In this document: in pieces, positions 11,238 to 22,423 of the stretch
How positions within the stretch are numbered: position 1 is the first letter of the stretch
Layout: every line of letters starts with the position of its first letter
Source: Galerina marginata
Taxonomy: Eukaryota > Basidiomycota > Agaricomycetes > Agaricales > Galerinaceae
Direction: 5' to 3'
NCBI GenBank assembly: GCA_023014335.1
Contig: JAECYW010000029.1
Span: 186,001 to 250,000 of the forward strand
Length of the DNA stretch: 64,000 bases
Translations under genes and position numbers: made by a program
Notes under the pieces: model-generated
What the model saw: only the letters and a program-made list of their open reading frames with translations
Databases searched by the model: none
Told to the model about the DNA's origin: nothing

Positions 11238-11552
11238 AATTAGACCAACTACCCCCTCGTTAGGTCTTCAAGAGTGGCCCTCACGGTGTTCATTTCAGGG
11301 TTCACCGTCGCAGATAGCGGACCCAGTGCTGCGCTCGAGGTGACTCGACTTATAATATAAAAAGCAGATTGGGTCAAGGCAAACTGCGCGGTGCTAATCG
11401 CTTTATCAATAACCCAACAGAACAGACGATTTTGTGATGGAAATGTTCTTGCAACGATACTGGAATCGCCTTTTTCTTCCTGCCCATGTTCGTTTCGACC
11501 TTTGTCACCGTTTGACTTATTTGACTGACATGACTTCACATCTCCTCGACAG

Positions 11553-13354
11553 AAATACCGCCTCGTTGCGAGAATGGAGAGCCACCACGGCCCAATCAAT
11601 TGCTTCGCAGTTGTCGGAGACGCAGAACTGCTCGCTAGTGGCGGTATGCCCTCTGCTGGTTTATAGTGCCGAGCCATGACTTCATGCTGCTTAGGTGACG
11701 ACGAGACCGTTCGAATTTGGGACCTCACTTCCTTCGAGTTGAGAGAAACTCTGATTGATAAGGCAGGCCATTGGGGTCAAGTCACTTGTTTGCACTGGAT
11801 ACGTTTAGATGGTAATGTATCCGGCAGTGGTCTGTTATCCGTCGGGACGGGCAGAGGGCGTGTTGTAATCTACAAGCGGCAAAAAAGAAGGGTGTGTCCT
11901 CTCATTAGCCGGCAATAGTCTTTCGGGCCAATTAATTACTCTCACTTTTTACTAGGACCGTTTTGTGGAAATATCGGATACCCAAGTTTTTAATTCCGGC
12001 GACAGTGTTGAAACCTTAGCCTTCGATCCCGTTAATTTCCGTCTCGTCATGACCAGCCACCACGGAAAAATTAAGATGTCTCGACTTGTTGGAGAAGGTA
12101 ACGAATCTCTACATGGCTGGTTCTTCTTACTGATCTCTTCTATATTAAGATATGTCGCCTTTGTGGACTGTAGAGTTGAACGAGGCGATTCCCCGATCTG
12201 CTCGCTTCATCAACAGAGGCGAAGATATCCTCGTGTATGCTCTTGAAAGTGGTGAAATGTGAGCGTTCAAAACGGTTAGTCATAGCACACGTACTGACGA
12301 AATGACAGCACTTGTCGTGATGCCCAGACAGCGGCTCTCAAGCATACCAAAACCCTCAAGTCTGCGATGTATGTATGTTTTCTTCTTTGTGCTCTCTCAA
12401 TTTGACTGGCTGAGCAGTGGGAATATCGACATGGATGAATTTGAGAGAAACATCGTCGTCGACAACATGAAAACTGGTTACGACGTATATTCGATCCATC
12501 GCTCCACACCTCTCCATACTTTCGACGTTCCGAATAGCAGAAATTTCGTTAGAATGGTCGTGTTTGGGGAGAAGGGTACTGTGATTGTCGGCGGCAGTGA
12601 CCATGGCAAAGTGTATCTCTTCGATCTGAAAGCGTCTCAGCAACCTGTGCAAACCTTTATGCATGGAAAACCAACAACTCTCTTACAGGCGACTATAGTA
12701 AGACACTTTTAGTATTTTTCCGAATCGGTCGATAGATTTTTTTTTCTGTAGACAGCAAGCACGGAGAATCGGCACCTCATTATGACAGGCAGCTCTGACG
12801 ACAAATCGTCCATCTGCGTATGGGAAAAGCCGGCAAGTCAATATCTATGTAGTGTTTATCCGTTCGATTGATCTGTAACGGATAGACGCAGCGTGCGCTA
12901 CTGCAGAAGAGGCGCGAGACCGAGAGGCGAGGAGAAGTTGGCCTGGTGGTTGCTCTTCTGCTTTTGCACCTGGTTTTGGTGGTTGTCTCTCCAGCGTGGT
13001 TTCAAGCATTGAAAAGTTTATGCAAGGTACTACCAGATGTCATTCTTTTGGATGGAACTGACACACTTTCTCCAGGATTTGACCCAGATACCCACAAAGG
13101 CGCGATCTGTTGCGGAGAAGGTGGTAGTCGACCCATTCAAGACCGCACTAGGTGAAGAACCAACTCAAGGAGCCGCTGAAGGCTCTTTGGTGATTTCCCG
13201 CGAAGTTCTGATGCAACTTCCTCATGACGTTTTGATGCAGCTTGGGCAGCAGACTGCAAGCAGTATTCGTACTGCACGACCACTGCCCCTGAATATTTTG
13301 CGGGACTCTGAGGAGGATGCCGTTGAATCCGTCGCCCAACTGGTACCGGAGTAG
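11553..13354 (+). CDS. WD40-repeat protein with C-terminal membrane segment, copy A
   Basis: Spliced exons read as a beta-propeller: KYRLVARMESHHGPINCF, then (after intron 11644-11694) GDDETVRIWDL, VTCLHW..., SVETLAFDP...MTSHHGKI, ESGEM/TCRDAQTA, NSRNFVRMVVFGEKGTVIVGGSDHGKVYLFD and HLIMTGSSDDKSSICVWEKP. A basic stretch (QKRRETERRGE) leads to a hydrophobic segment (LVVALLLLHLVLVVV), then a soluble tail with a stop at 13354. I recall this as a multi-copy Agaricomycete WD40 family with a tail anchor; its role is unknown. Every intron I checked is GT..AG. The first coding exon upstream of 11553 is not resolved. The gene starts just inside the spacer of palindrome 1. Confidence 0.75.
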
Positions 13355-14264
13355 CCCGAGTTTTATTTCCTACACCACGATGCTGCTACATCAGCCTGTA
13401 ATGTTAGCTATCTCTAATATAAATATTGTATTTCTACTTGTCAAATACCTGCCAAAACACCTTCAAGAACGTCGAAAACTAAGCATGGCGGCTGCGAGCA
13501 GGCAAGCGAGCACGGCAGAACTGGTAAGTTAGGGTCCATTTTTGTTCTTTTCTCACAATGTGGCCATTGTGCCAACTTTTTTGCAATTGGCTGTAATGCA
13601 TAACGTCATAATGCATAATTCTCATAATGCATGGGTTTTTGGCGTCACCGACTTTGTTTGCAGGGAAATTGATGCATACTGCATAATGCATAGCCATCTG
13701 GTGGGCATATGCATTATGGAATTTATGGGATCGAAATTTGGCAAGGAAAGACCTAGATTTTGTTCAACGATCGCAAGGCGGGCCCTAGCATGAGATGCCC
13801 CCCAAAGCCGCAGAATTTCGAATGTGAGGGCCAGTGCCTAGTTGCACACTCATTACTTTGCGACCAAAAAAACAAAGACGCGTTTGAACGAGGAGTGAGA
13901 AACATAGTGAAACCACGTACACAATGAAAACAGGTTCGGGGCAACCTCGGGGCAACGTTGGGTGGTCCAGAAGTACTCTACATTCAGACAGTCAGGGGCA
14001 TTGCAGATATCGCATCTTTTTGTGGAAAACATCGAAGGAATTTGCCAGTGACCTGGTAAGTGAGAGTAAATTGGGCAGCGGGACATGGGCCATGTAGTCA
14101 GGTAACAGAGAGCGAGAATTCAACCCAGGACGATTCGTTACCAGTAGGTGGCGAAGAAAATAGGAGACTAAGGGCGTAGTCCACTAGATTGGAAAGAGCA
14201 GAATCCTAATCAAGGAACCTCCCAGTAGATGGCAGCGAGGGCGATTTCGAAAGCTTGTAATCGA
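13355..14264. other. Gene-poor stretch with TAATGCAT cluster
   Basis: 13592-13717 contains at least six ATGCAT cores, mostly TAATGCATA or its complement, within about 125 bp, some in dyad arrangement. A short exon-like piece ending at a GTAAGT donor (13480-13525) precedes it. Nothing else here looks coding. Confidence 0.5.
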
Positions 14265-14813
14265 CTATCCCTCATCTAAGAGCATCAAATGCTGCGCTTT
14301 GTCCACTGAGATTGGAATTGTCGTGGAGGACGGGGGTAGGGGGTAGTGGCCGCGAAGAACAACGAGGTCAGGCCGAAGGGCGCCTCTGTTACGCATCGCA
14401 CGCGAAACCTCGTCATACTGGGGATCAACCGTTCCGGTGAAGATAAACATTTCTTAGAAAGGCTTTGGGTTCTCAGGGAGATGTTGACGGTAGCAAGCAC
14501 CATGGACGATCCTCCTGAGCCAAGGTATGTTGCATAGTCACTTTGTTGAATGATATCATGGCGCGAAGGGTCGCCTCATCTATTTCGGAAAAAAATATGC
14601 GAACAAATCGTGTAGAAATCGCCGCGGAACGAGTTCGTCGACATAAACCTTGGTGATACGGTCAAATGACTTCGGAAGACCTTCCCTACCACCTGCCTGA
14701 TGGAAAGGATTCTGGGCAGCAAAGATACGGAAAGATGGATAACCTTCAAAGGAGCGATTGAGTTCAGGAATAGAGTACTCCTCGATGATCAAGCACAAGA
14801 TTCCTCTCGTCAA
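14265..14813 (-). pseudogene. MDN1: Midasin (AAA+ ribosome-assembly ATPase) fragment
   Basis: Two minus-strand stretches carry conserved midasin AAA motifs: ELNRSFEGYPSFRIFAAQNP followed by GLPKSFDRITKVYVDEL (about 14620-14780), and TVDPQYDEVSRAMRNRG (about 14390-14450). In the family the first corresponds to the sensor/Walker B-side region of an AAA module and the second to a later module's equivalent segment. The canonical GGGRKGLPKSF is AGGREGLPKSF here. The pieces are short and in different frames, so this is a fragment and not a gene. Neighbouring fragments from unrelated genes fit multi-source capture. Confidence 0.8.
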
Positions 14814-14952
14814 GCAGTCTCCTTGTAATTCCCGAGCAAATTCCCTGCTGCTCCCCTACCCCCCTTCGACAGGTAGGTCAGAGCGAGGCGCAGGTGCTTG
14901 CTTGCTTGAGTGACTCGATAATCACAGTTGTCCATCAAACACCAGAATATGC

Positions 14953-15358
14953 GTCAGTTGGCAACTACCTTCGCGGCTTCACCGAACTGACCTGATTCGA
15001 AGAGTTGCCGATGAAGCTTTGAATGTGAGGTCGGTCTTGTTCAAGGTTGTTAGACATAAGGGGCAATAGCCTGCTCATCAACCTTGATGCTGAGAACTTG
15101 TTGGTTGCCTCACGCTCAGTCATGACAACAAATTCGTCTCGTCAGAAATGTTGTTCATAACCTCGCAGACACCAGATTCGAGGTTGTAAAGGTGGATGAA
15201 ATCGAATTTCGTGACGAGGTACGCCTATAGTTCTCGGGCATTTGCATCGCGACTGGGAAGTCATAGGTCGCTTCAGGAGGGAAATAGACATCGACGCTCT
15301 TCTTCGTGAACGGAGGATGTACCCGAGTTGGGGATGAACCATAGTCAATTGAATCCAA
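14953..15358 (-). pseudogene. CHC1: Clathrin heavy chain N-terminal fragment
   Basis: The minus strand reads [20 protein letters not shown], then after a frameshift near 15228 [25 protein letters not shown], then SIKVDEQAIAPYV, and finally QLFESGQFGEAAKVVAN (14953-15013). These match, in order, the beta-propeller and start of the linker/repeat region of clathrin heavy chain, with intervening deletions and stops. A shorter FPPEGTYDFPVA piece from the same place is embedded in both arms of palindrome 1 and at 35.97 kb. Confidence 0.88.
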
Positions 15359-15567
15359 TTTTAATTTTTCATCTCAAAGCAAAATGGAATGGGCTTATAA
15401 ATCAGCTTGAAGAGGTGGTATGTCGGCGTAAGACGACCCCTATGTAGTCCTATTTTGGAACTATAAAGGACCTCCGACTTGCATGTCACTTTCAACTTTA
15501 CATAAGTCACTTTGAACCTCACCATAGTTTGTTTCTTCTCGCAGCCGTTTGCTGAAGCCGGGTCTTG

Positions 15568-17692
15568 ATGCTATCAATATCCGACCCGTTTTACCCTCGT
15601 CTAAAGGAGATTCTTGAAGCAAACTACGATGCTGGGATTGTCCTGGACTTGAAGCATCTAGAAGGGGTGTCAACATCCCCAAGGTCTCCTCAAGTGTTCT
15701 ATGACCGTCACATCATGCCCAGTCTTGTTCTACAGAACGTGGTGTATCTGCCGTCAATTACGCAGTCGCTTTCCAAGGCCTGCGATAACGCGATTCAGGG
15801 CTACCTCCGCGATGGTCACAAGTTATCTAGCAATGGTTATGTTTTTTCCCGCAACACAAGATCGAAGGAGTTTCGAGACGCCCACTCAGTCAGTTTCTAT
15901 TATGGTGAATACATAGCCCGTATTTGCCATGCCTTTGCATCCAAGGTCTGCCTTCACCCTCAATGCGACACATGGAAATCGGTTTTCAATTTCACTGAGA
16001 GGCCCACAGGCCAGCCTTTCAATTTTACGACCCAATCTTGGCTTGAAGTGACGACAAGACAACTGGACGGGTCCCTTTCACTTCACGACGACCTTCAAAA
16101 CTGTCTTCCCGACGCAACCAAGACTAAGATCCTGGACTTGTCAAGAAAATTTCCTAGACTTGCGACATGGCATATGTTCGCAATGACAGACGCTGCTATG
16201 GGCATGTTTCAAACGATGAAAGAAGACGCAGCTTTCATATGGCAGTATTCTCATACGATGGGAGCCGAAACCATGTCACACAAGCAGCCTCCTCCAGATT
16301 CCAAACACGCCCTGTCCTTTCTATCACTGAAGGCCCCGACAAAAGCAAAACCACGCCAACCGTTGCCACCTGCAAAGCGAACTGTGAAGTCAAAGTCGGT
16401 TACGCCCACGAAATTTGCTGTGAAGAGGAATCGATATCGACCGGATTTTCGACACTTCCTCCAATCGGTGTGTGCACCCGATAATATTATCGGCCGCTAG
16501 TTGACATTGCCGCAGGCATGGGCAAATGCTGCTATTTATGATTCCACATTCATTGTCCTGAATTGCGGACGCTATGAGCGGATCGGCATTCGCCACCGCG
16601 AATCACAAACCCTATATTTGTCCGGACTAATCGACACAGTGAACATCCAAGATCCTCGCTATCGGAAGCTTCACCTTGGTCTCCATATCGCGATTGTCAA
16701 GGACGCATTGGAACGACAAGAACGCGTCAATGCAAGAAATATGGGTCAGAAGCGTTCCTCAGAACACTTAGAGGAAAAGGAAACATCAGATTCTACGCAG
16801 CGGAAGAAAAATCCTCAATCTAAACTACATGAGCACCACCGAGTATGTAACCTCTTCCTGTAGCTGCGCCATTCTCAAGTTGCAGATTTTCAAGATCTCT
16901 GAAGAGCTAGCGAGACGCCAGTTGGCGTTGGTTAGTTTGGATTACGGGGCGTTTCGCTCATATGTTCCCTCATCGTTCAGTCGACTTGCGCCATCCTGTG
17001 CTCCTGGTCTATCGGATGAGGTGGATAATCCCAAGGTGAAAGCCAAGTATCTTGCCCATGAATATATTTCCCTCACCCTAAAAGAACCACTGGGTCGTGG
17101 TGCTGTCGGGGTCGTTCATCCTGCTACTTTGGAGCTGGTTCTGGAATCAGGTGAAATCTTGATGCAGGACCTTATTTTCAAGCTCGCATTTTCTGTTGAA
17201 CAAATGGAAAAATTGTACCATGAGTTCCAGATTTATCAGCAACTCTCAAAGCAGGAAGGTGTTGAGGGCATCGTAACCTTGCATGGCCTTTTTAAAGACC
17301 AGGAATCCTCAGCTTTGGCTATACTTATGTCTGATGGGGGTGTGTCGCTTCGCTGTCGTGAGATGGCGCGCAGTGGAGATGCTGTACAGGTGGTGACTAC
17401 CAGTGATGAGAAGTATAGTTGCTTTTTTTATTTACTCTCATCTGCTGTTTCTGAAGAAGTCTCTTTTTTCAGGGACTCCTTTTTAAGGGCTTTGGATAGC
17501 ATACACCGCGCCGGTATCAGGCACCACGACATTCGCGCTGATAACCTTCTTGTCAACTCTGACGGCCAGGTTTTCATTATTGACTTTGATTGTGCTGATA
17601 ATAATGTTTATGATGACAAGGTGGAGCAGGAGATTATTTGCATGAATGCTGTTCTTGAAGGGCAATATCAAGAGAAAAATTATTATCCCTGA
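15568..17692 (+). CDS. Kinase-like protein of a fungal-expanded family
   Basis: I infer exons 15568-16467, 16516-16842, 16886-17412 and 17473-17692, with introns of 48, 43 and 60 bp, all GT..AG. The apparent TAG at 16498 lies inside intron 1. The N-terminal half has a conserved-looking module (HIMPSLVLQNVVYLPS, FNFTTQSWLEVT), then an AWANAAIYDSTFIVLNCG...YERIGIRHR module. The C-terminal part is kinase-like: PLGRGAVGVVHPA (Gly-rich loop), LIFKLAF (probable beta3 Lys), GIRHHDIRADNLLV (HxD catalytic loop) and IIDFDCAD (DFG changed to DFD). It ends soon after, so the C-lobe is short. It looks intact and is convergent with the ankyrin-family gene. The start is the first ATG in frame; an upstream exon is possible. 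Confidence 0.75.
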
Positions 17693-17825
17693 ACCTACGT
17701 ACGGCTACCAGTAGTTGTTTCTCGCTTCAGATCTCTATATTCTGGATATACCCACTCTCGACTACAATCTGGCTGGCTACATTTCTTTGTTGGGCTCGTA
17801 ATAAACACATTAAATAATAAATTAG

Positions 17826-19935
17826 CTAGATTTGCTGGCCAAATAACTCGCTCAGTCCAAAATCGGAAATCTCATCCAAACCATAAGCATCCGCTTCCCA
17901 GCCCTTTGCCTCAAGAGGTTGGAAGCTGCCGGTGAGTTGTTGTTGTCCGGGATTCATTTCCAAAAATCTGCATTCAGTGAGGTTATGCACGTACTGTAGA
18001 ATGAACGGGTTGGTCATACCTTATTGGGCCGCGAATATACTTTCTCGACTCAGAAGCTACGAGCTCTCTTTCGCTCTCGTTACAAGGAGAGGGACATGCC
18101 TTTATAGATAATAAGAGGAGGCAGCCAGTGCTGAGTAAGGCTTGACTTACTGGACAGAACTCTTCTATGCATGCACGCATAGAACCAGCGTAAAGCGGAT
18201 GGCGGTGGAGCCGGCGGCCTGCCTCAGTTAGTGGCCACGATCCTGATGATACTAGTGTATTCATAAAAATGTATTATCCACTCGAGATACACCCACCGTT
18301 CAAACGATAGTTCTAGAAAAGTTGGTAAGCAGCTCAGAAAAATGAACAACAGATAAGAGGATATTACAATCAATGTGACTGATGTCGCTATCTTTTCTGC
18401 AGTCCAGGTAGGGCCATACGGGACAACCCATGCGATATCGTAGTCACAGGATTGGAAGTTGATATTGAGCCGGCACCCAGGACCTGCGTATGCGGCACCT
18501 CGGAAAAGGACCTTTTTCCACGGATAACATAGGACATTTCTGCGCTCAGCATTACTAAAGTACAGCTCTTCAAGAACTGATAATCGTGCCAGGCCGCTCG
18601 GACGGTTGGGTGACGGATGGCAAAAAATCTACAACGTCTAAGTTCAATGCATAAACGAGTTAGCTACTCAACATACCGAAGGGTCAATTCTTGGGTGTGA
18701 AAGCGAAGGGAGGTAGACCTCATAACCCCGTTCCGCGTATTTTGCTAAACGTACTTCATATGAGGGAGACCTTCTTGTTAGGTCTACGGTGTTGGCCTGC
18801 CTAATGCAGGATGCCAAAGCTCTTGGATTGGTCCATACACGCTGACCTGAATGCAACACAATAACTTACTTAGAGCTGCATTTGAATTTAAAGTGGGATT
18901 CTCACCGTCATAGGCAAAACAAGCCGAGTCAATATCAAAACCTGCTAATACTTCTGCGGGAGAGAGGTATAGCCTCAAGACAATTTGCACAGGTCTGGCT
19001 GGGAAGAGTGCTGTTGATAGAGTGAGAAATCTGGAAGTAATTCTAATAAAGGGCATACCGTGAATGGAGACTACGTTTGGTTTGCGGACGCAAATCACTT
19101 TGAAAGGAAGTGTGTTGCAGATGGCATGGTATATTTCGACCATTTTTGCCTTTGCCTACGATGAAGAATATTAGCTGGGCATCCTGGAGAAAAAAACCAA
19201 TACAGATCAATTTACCTGAGTTGCGTTCAACCCGTAAAGGAAAAGACCGATGTCGGAGGCCGCAAAAACAGATTGATATCGGTTGTTTCTTGCTTTAGTG
19301 GTGGAATTGCCGTCGAAAGGTTCGAGACATGCCAGTACAGCGCCTCCAGCAGCGATAACATTGTTCCAGGATATGTTTGAGAGTATTTTGTGGGTGAAGA
19401 TGTTCCAGTTCCGTTGAAACTCGCCTAAAGTAGGAACAATAGACAGAGTTCCTGGGGTTTTTCGAAGATGAGATGCCAACGGCATGATGAAATGCTCGTC
19501 ATGATATTCGCCAAATGGCCTTCCGATTACTTTCCAGATGTCTTGATCCTGGGCGAAGACGTCAAAAAGGCCGACAAAAGGATCTACGAGGTCAGGGTGC
19601 CTTTGTTCGCTAGCAAAAATCCTTCTGAGGTTTTCTTCTTGGCGAACTACAGTCTGTAAGAAGGGGTCTAAACGTTGGCCGATTGGGAGAGCAAGAACGG
19701 CTTCAAGAAATAGCTGCACATTGCCATCTGGGTTGAGATGGGCTTCTTGGGCCCCGTCGACGACTCTGGAATTCGATATGGGAAAGAGTTGTCGGAGGCA
19801 CGCAAAAAATAGTTGAAAGCACATGTTGGTTGAATCAAGTATGTCGAAGGCGCAGAGGACGGCGGAACAGTTGAATGCGTAGCAGTTCTGCAAACTCCAG
19901 TCATTAAAAGGCTTTTTGGGTGTGGTGCAGACCAT
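17826..19935 (-). CDS. Fungal 'ankyrin repeat protein' family member (no repeats seen)
   Basis: Multi-exon and readable end to end. The N-terminal exon (19935 to about 19215) contains VDPFVGLFDVFAQ, GRPFGEYHDEHFIMPLASHL and KILSNISWNNVIAAGGAVLACLEP. Later exons contain CVRKPNVVSIH, PVQIVLRLYLSPAEVLAGFD, IDSACFAYDG, RQANTVDLTRRSPSYEVRLA, SGLARLSVLEEL, VVPYGPTWTAEKI, GRRLHRHPLYAGSMRACIEEF and FLEMNPGQQQLTGSFQPLEA, with a stop at 17826. I recall this order from a large Dikarya family annotated as ankyrin proteins; part resembles a nucleotidyltransferase-like fold, but that is inference. Introns are short GT..AG. A second copy starts at the right window edge. Confidence 0.75.
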
Positions 19936-20004
19936 TCCACGGCCAGGGTCGAGGGAGGGATAAGAACATGAGTACTAGTGGTTTGAGTTCTGCCAGTGGG
20001 GACA

Positions 20005-20190
20005 GAAGAGTGAGAAAGTGCCTACGTCGCCGAAGGTTGCGAGTCATGAAAAGCGCCAGGCTTTGGCACCTAGTAGAGAGCGAGTACCGAAATTCAGGGT
20101 GAAGGATGAGAAAGCGATAGAAACATAACCTATAGGAAGTCACCGAAGGTTGTGAGTCACAAAAAGCGCCTCTTTTAGCGCCTAGAGAAT
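20005..20190. repeat. Short direct repeats next to the palindrome junction
   Basis: 20005-20080 and 20105-20190 are imperfect direct copies (core cgaaggttgygagtca followed by aaagcgcc). They fill the gap between the ankyrin-family start and the derived junction at 20280. No gene is visible between 19936 and 20279. Confidence 0.5.
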
Positions 20191-20296
20191 CTCATTATCT
20201 CAGCGACGACGCTTTGTCCGTCCAATTTAGGTAAGGTGTATTTGCGGACTGGCAATGCCGTACTGCTGCGTACTGCCGCGGGTAGTTGGTCTAATT

Positions 20297-20536
20297 ATGA
20301 CTCTGCGCGACACCATGGGAATCCTAAGTCGTACACGCAAGCCGCCCCTGACGAGGGCGCTGAACGCGTCAAGCGATACCCGAAACAGCGTCCTCGACAA
20401 TCGGAAAGCGCATGTCTCGATGGGGACGTATCAGCGACTCCACAAGATGTTGGCCGAGTTACAGAAAGTGGTGGGTGTGTTGAATAGGATGTACGCTGAC
20501 GCTAGACAACCACCAGCCACGGAAATCCGGCATTAG
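20297..20536 (+). CDS. Small hypothetical ORF (right-arm copy)
   Basis: Mirror of 10998-11237, reading MTLRDTMGILSRTRKPP and ending at 20536. The open frame now extends upstream across the palindrome junction into flanking DNA, as far as 20255, so this copy has gained a new 5' context. Same unknown family and same position upstream of the GEPGRP gene. Confidence 0.4.
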   Translation: MTLRDTMGILSRTRKPPLTRALNASSDTRNSVLDNRKAHVSMGTYQRLHKMLAELQKVVGVLNRMYADARQPPATEIRH

Positions 20537-20957
20537 ATTCCGTCAATCCCTTCGGCTACTCGACCTCCGCCCACAGGGAAGTTGAAGAGGAAAATTCGAA
20601 ACTAACAAAACAATTCACTGAGAGTACTTAACAGGATTCGCGGCAGTGCCTCCACGCTAGAAATCAAGTGTAGTTTGAGACTTTGTCCACAGGCGTGGGC
20701 AGGATGTAGTTGGCGTTGATTGGGGCTCGCCGTGCTTTCGGGCTCCGCGGGCCAACCAAACAGCCGTGCTGTTTGAAGGCCCGGAGGCCGGCGTCCTTGG
20801 GTGAGACTATGAATTGCGGGACTTTACTCAACAAATTGCAACCATCTCCAACAGGCAATCCCGATGAATCGTAGCCCTTGACAAGCGGGTCGGGCGATGC
20901 ATGACTCGGCTTACAACCCTGTAGTTTTTGTTTCCCAGCGGTTCCGCAGGAACATAA

Positions 20958-21750
20958 ATGGTCAATGAAATCTCGCGGAAAGGCAGAACATCCAGCATCC
21001 TTTCAATGATCTCTAGACACCGCCCACTAATTACCAACCGAATCTCTTTCGCCCCTAATGCGATTCCGCCTCCTCCAGTAATCACACCCAGGACTCATTT
21101 CGTCCTCGGACCCAGAGGACTGAAAGAGGGTGAAGGAGCGCCACTGAGCCGGGAACTTACTCCTTCAGTCGACGGCGTTTCTGTTTCCGATCCTACCGAC
21201 CACACCGACGACGGCGAATCCGAATTAACCGAACTATCTGAAACTTCCGATTCGGAACAGCAAGTGTTGGTCGCTTCAATGAAGAAGATTCCTAAGCCTT
21301 CCGGCGAACCTGGGCGACCAAAGTCAGGCGGATACAGCATCGACGAGGCCCTTAATGCCTGGGGTAAGGAAGAAATACGAAAAGTCACAGTAAGCGTTTA
21401 CTTCATTCTAACCCATAACTGCGACTCACACACACACTTTCCCTTGGCAGGCTCTTATAAAGAAGATGGCTGATATGCAGTTAGATAGGACCAAGAGCTA
21501 CAGCAAACAAGACTCTGCGAAGGTCAACAGCATCTGCCAAATGGTCTCCTTTTTTTGCGCTGTTGTCTTTCTTCCTGCGTTATTTACCAAAGCTCAGGTT
21601 GCCCAAAACCATCCAATCGTTGACAAGTACGAAGAGCACTGGCCAGTTCGGGCCATCCTGAAGCTCCATTTGAAGGCGGCTTCTGAGAATTTTCGACGTG
21701 AAGAGAAGCACCAAGGGGGGACCAAGACGAGAGTGTTGTCAGCAGCGTAG
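20958..21750 (+). CDS. GEPGRP-GGY family protein (right-arm copy)
   Basis: Mirror of 9784-10576, with the same three-exon reading: an acidic N-terminal region, KKIPKPSGEPGRPKSGGY, a GTAAGC donor near 21390, MADMQLDRTKSYSKQDS, a second intron of about 21541-21598, VDKYEEHWPVRAILKLHLK and a stop at 21750. I found no protein difference from the left copy. It points away from the spacer. Function unknown. Confidence 0.65.
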
Positions 21751-22248
21751 TTAGTTTTGACTCGAGCAGCGAGGAGTGATTGATAGTAGATCTGATGAAG
21801 AGAATTCGAATAAGCAATATAATAATGGTTACACACTACACACGCTGATCACAAGCTGTGCCTCGTTCCACTTCGGCGGCGAGGTCTTCACAGAGTCGCG
21901 GCGTATCGACCCCCTCTTTATCCGTAGCAAACATACAAATGCCAAAGTTGGGAGGGAGAAATGAAGGAAAACAACAGAATAGAGAGAGCTTGGACCGCCT
22001 GCGAGGGTTTCTGATTCCGTCTTCACCCAGACGTGCCGAATATATCACAGAGAGACTACATATTTCTGTTACGCGGTTTACACTTGTCATGTTGGGTCCA
22101 GGAGCAATATGGCTTCGCTACATGTCTCTAATCAGATTTTGACGACGCGAGAAGTGGTAAAAGTTACGTAGTCAACTTCCATTTGGTACTCGAGACGAGC
22201 GCTGGTGGCGCTGCAGAGAATCATTGAATAAGTAATGGGGTAGTATCG

Positions 22249-22414
22249 TCTCTAGTATCGTCTCCGGAGGTGGGGAGGCATAATGAAGTGTTTGCCGTGG
22301 TATTCGGTGGTCGGTCTTCCAACTAACTTCCAAACATTGAAATTCTGGGCAACATGTCGAAAAGGCCAATAAATGGATTGAAAGGTCAACGTGTCCACGA
22401 TTGCCCTCGAAAAG
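22249..22414 (-). pseudogene. Ankyrin-family N-terminal fragment (right arm)
   Basis: Mirror of 9120-9285: GRPTTEYHGKHFIMP preceded, after a frameshift, by NPFIGLFDMLPR. It lies within 5 kb of the intact family member at 17826-19935 but is clearly more diverged from it than the arms are from each other, so its capture predates the palindrome. Confidence 0.7.
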
Positions 22415-22423
22415 TCTCCTAAG

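Larger units (their letters stand above)
1..11254. repeat. Palindrome 1, left arm (continues off left edge)
   Basis: This is the reverse complement of 20280-31533. Mirror positions sum to 31534 along the whole length, so there is no net indel. I found three differences, all transitions: 1776 (g, against a on the same strand in the other arm), 10656 (g against a) and 11036 (t against c). The first window base still pairs with 31533, so the true outer end is outside the window. The inner end is 11254, inside the string ccaactaccccc (11245-11256). The same arm-to-spacer adjacency recurs at 42.6 kb, so this side looks ancestral. A misassembly of two haplotypes or inverted reads is the main alternative. 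Confidence 0.97.

Noticed and set aside
16498..16500. In-frame TAG in the kinase-like gene, first read as a nonsense mutation
   Set aside because: It lies in a 48-bp GT..AG segment (16468-16515); removing it restores the expected LQS-AWANAAIYDSTF reading in phase, so it is intronic.
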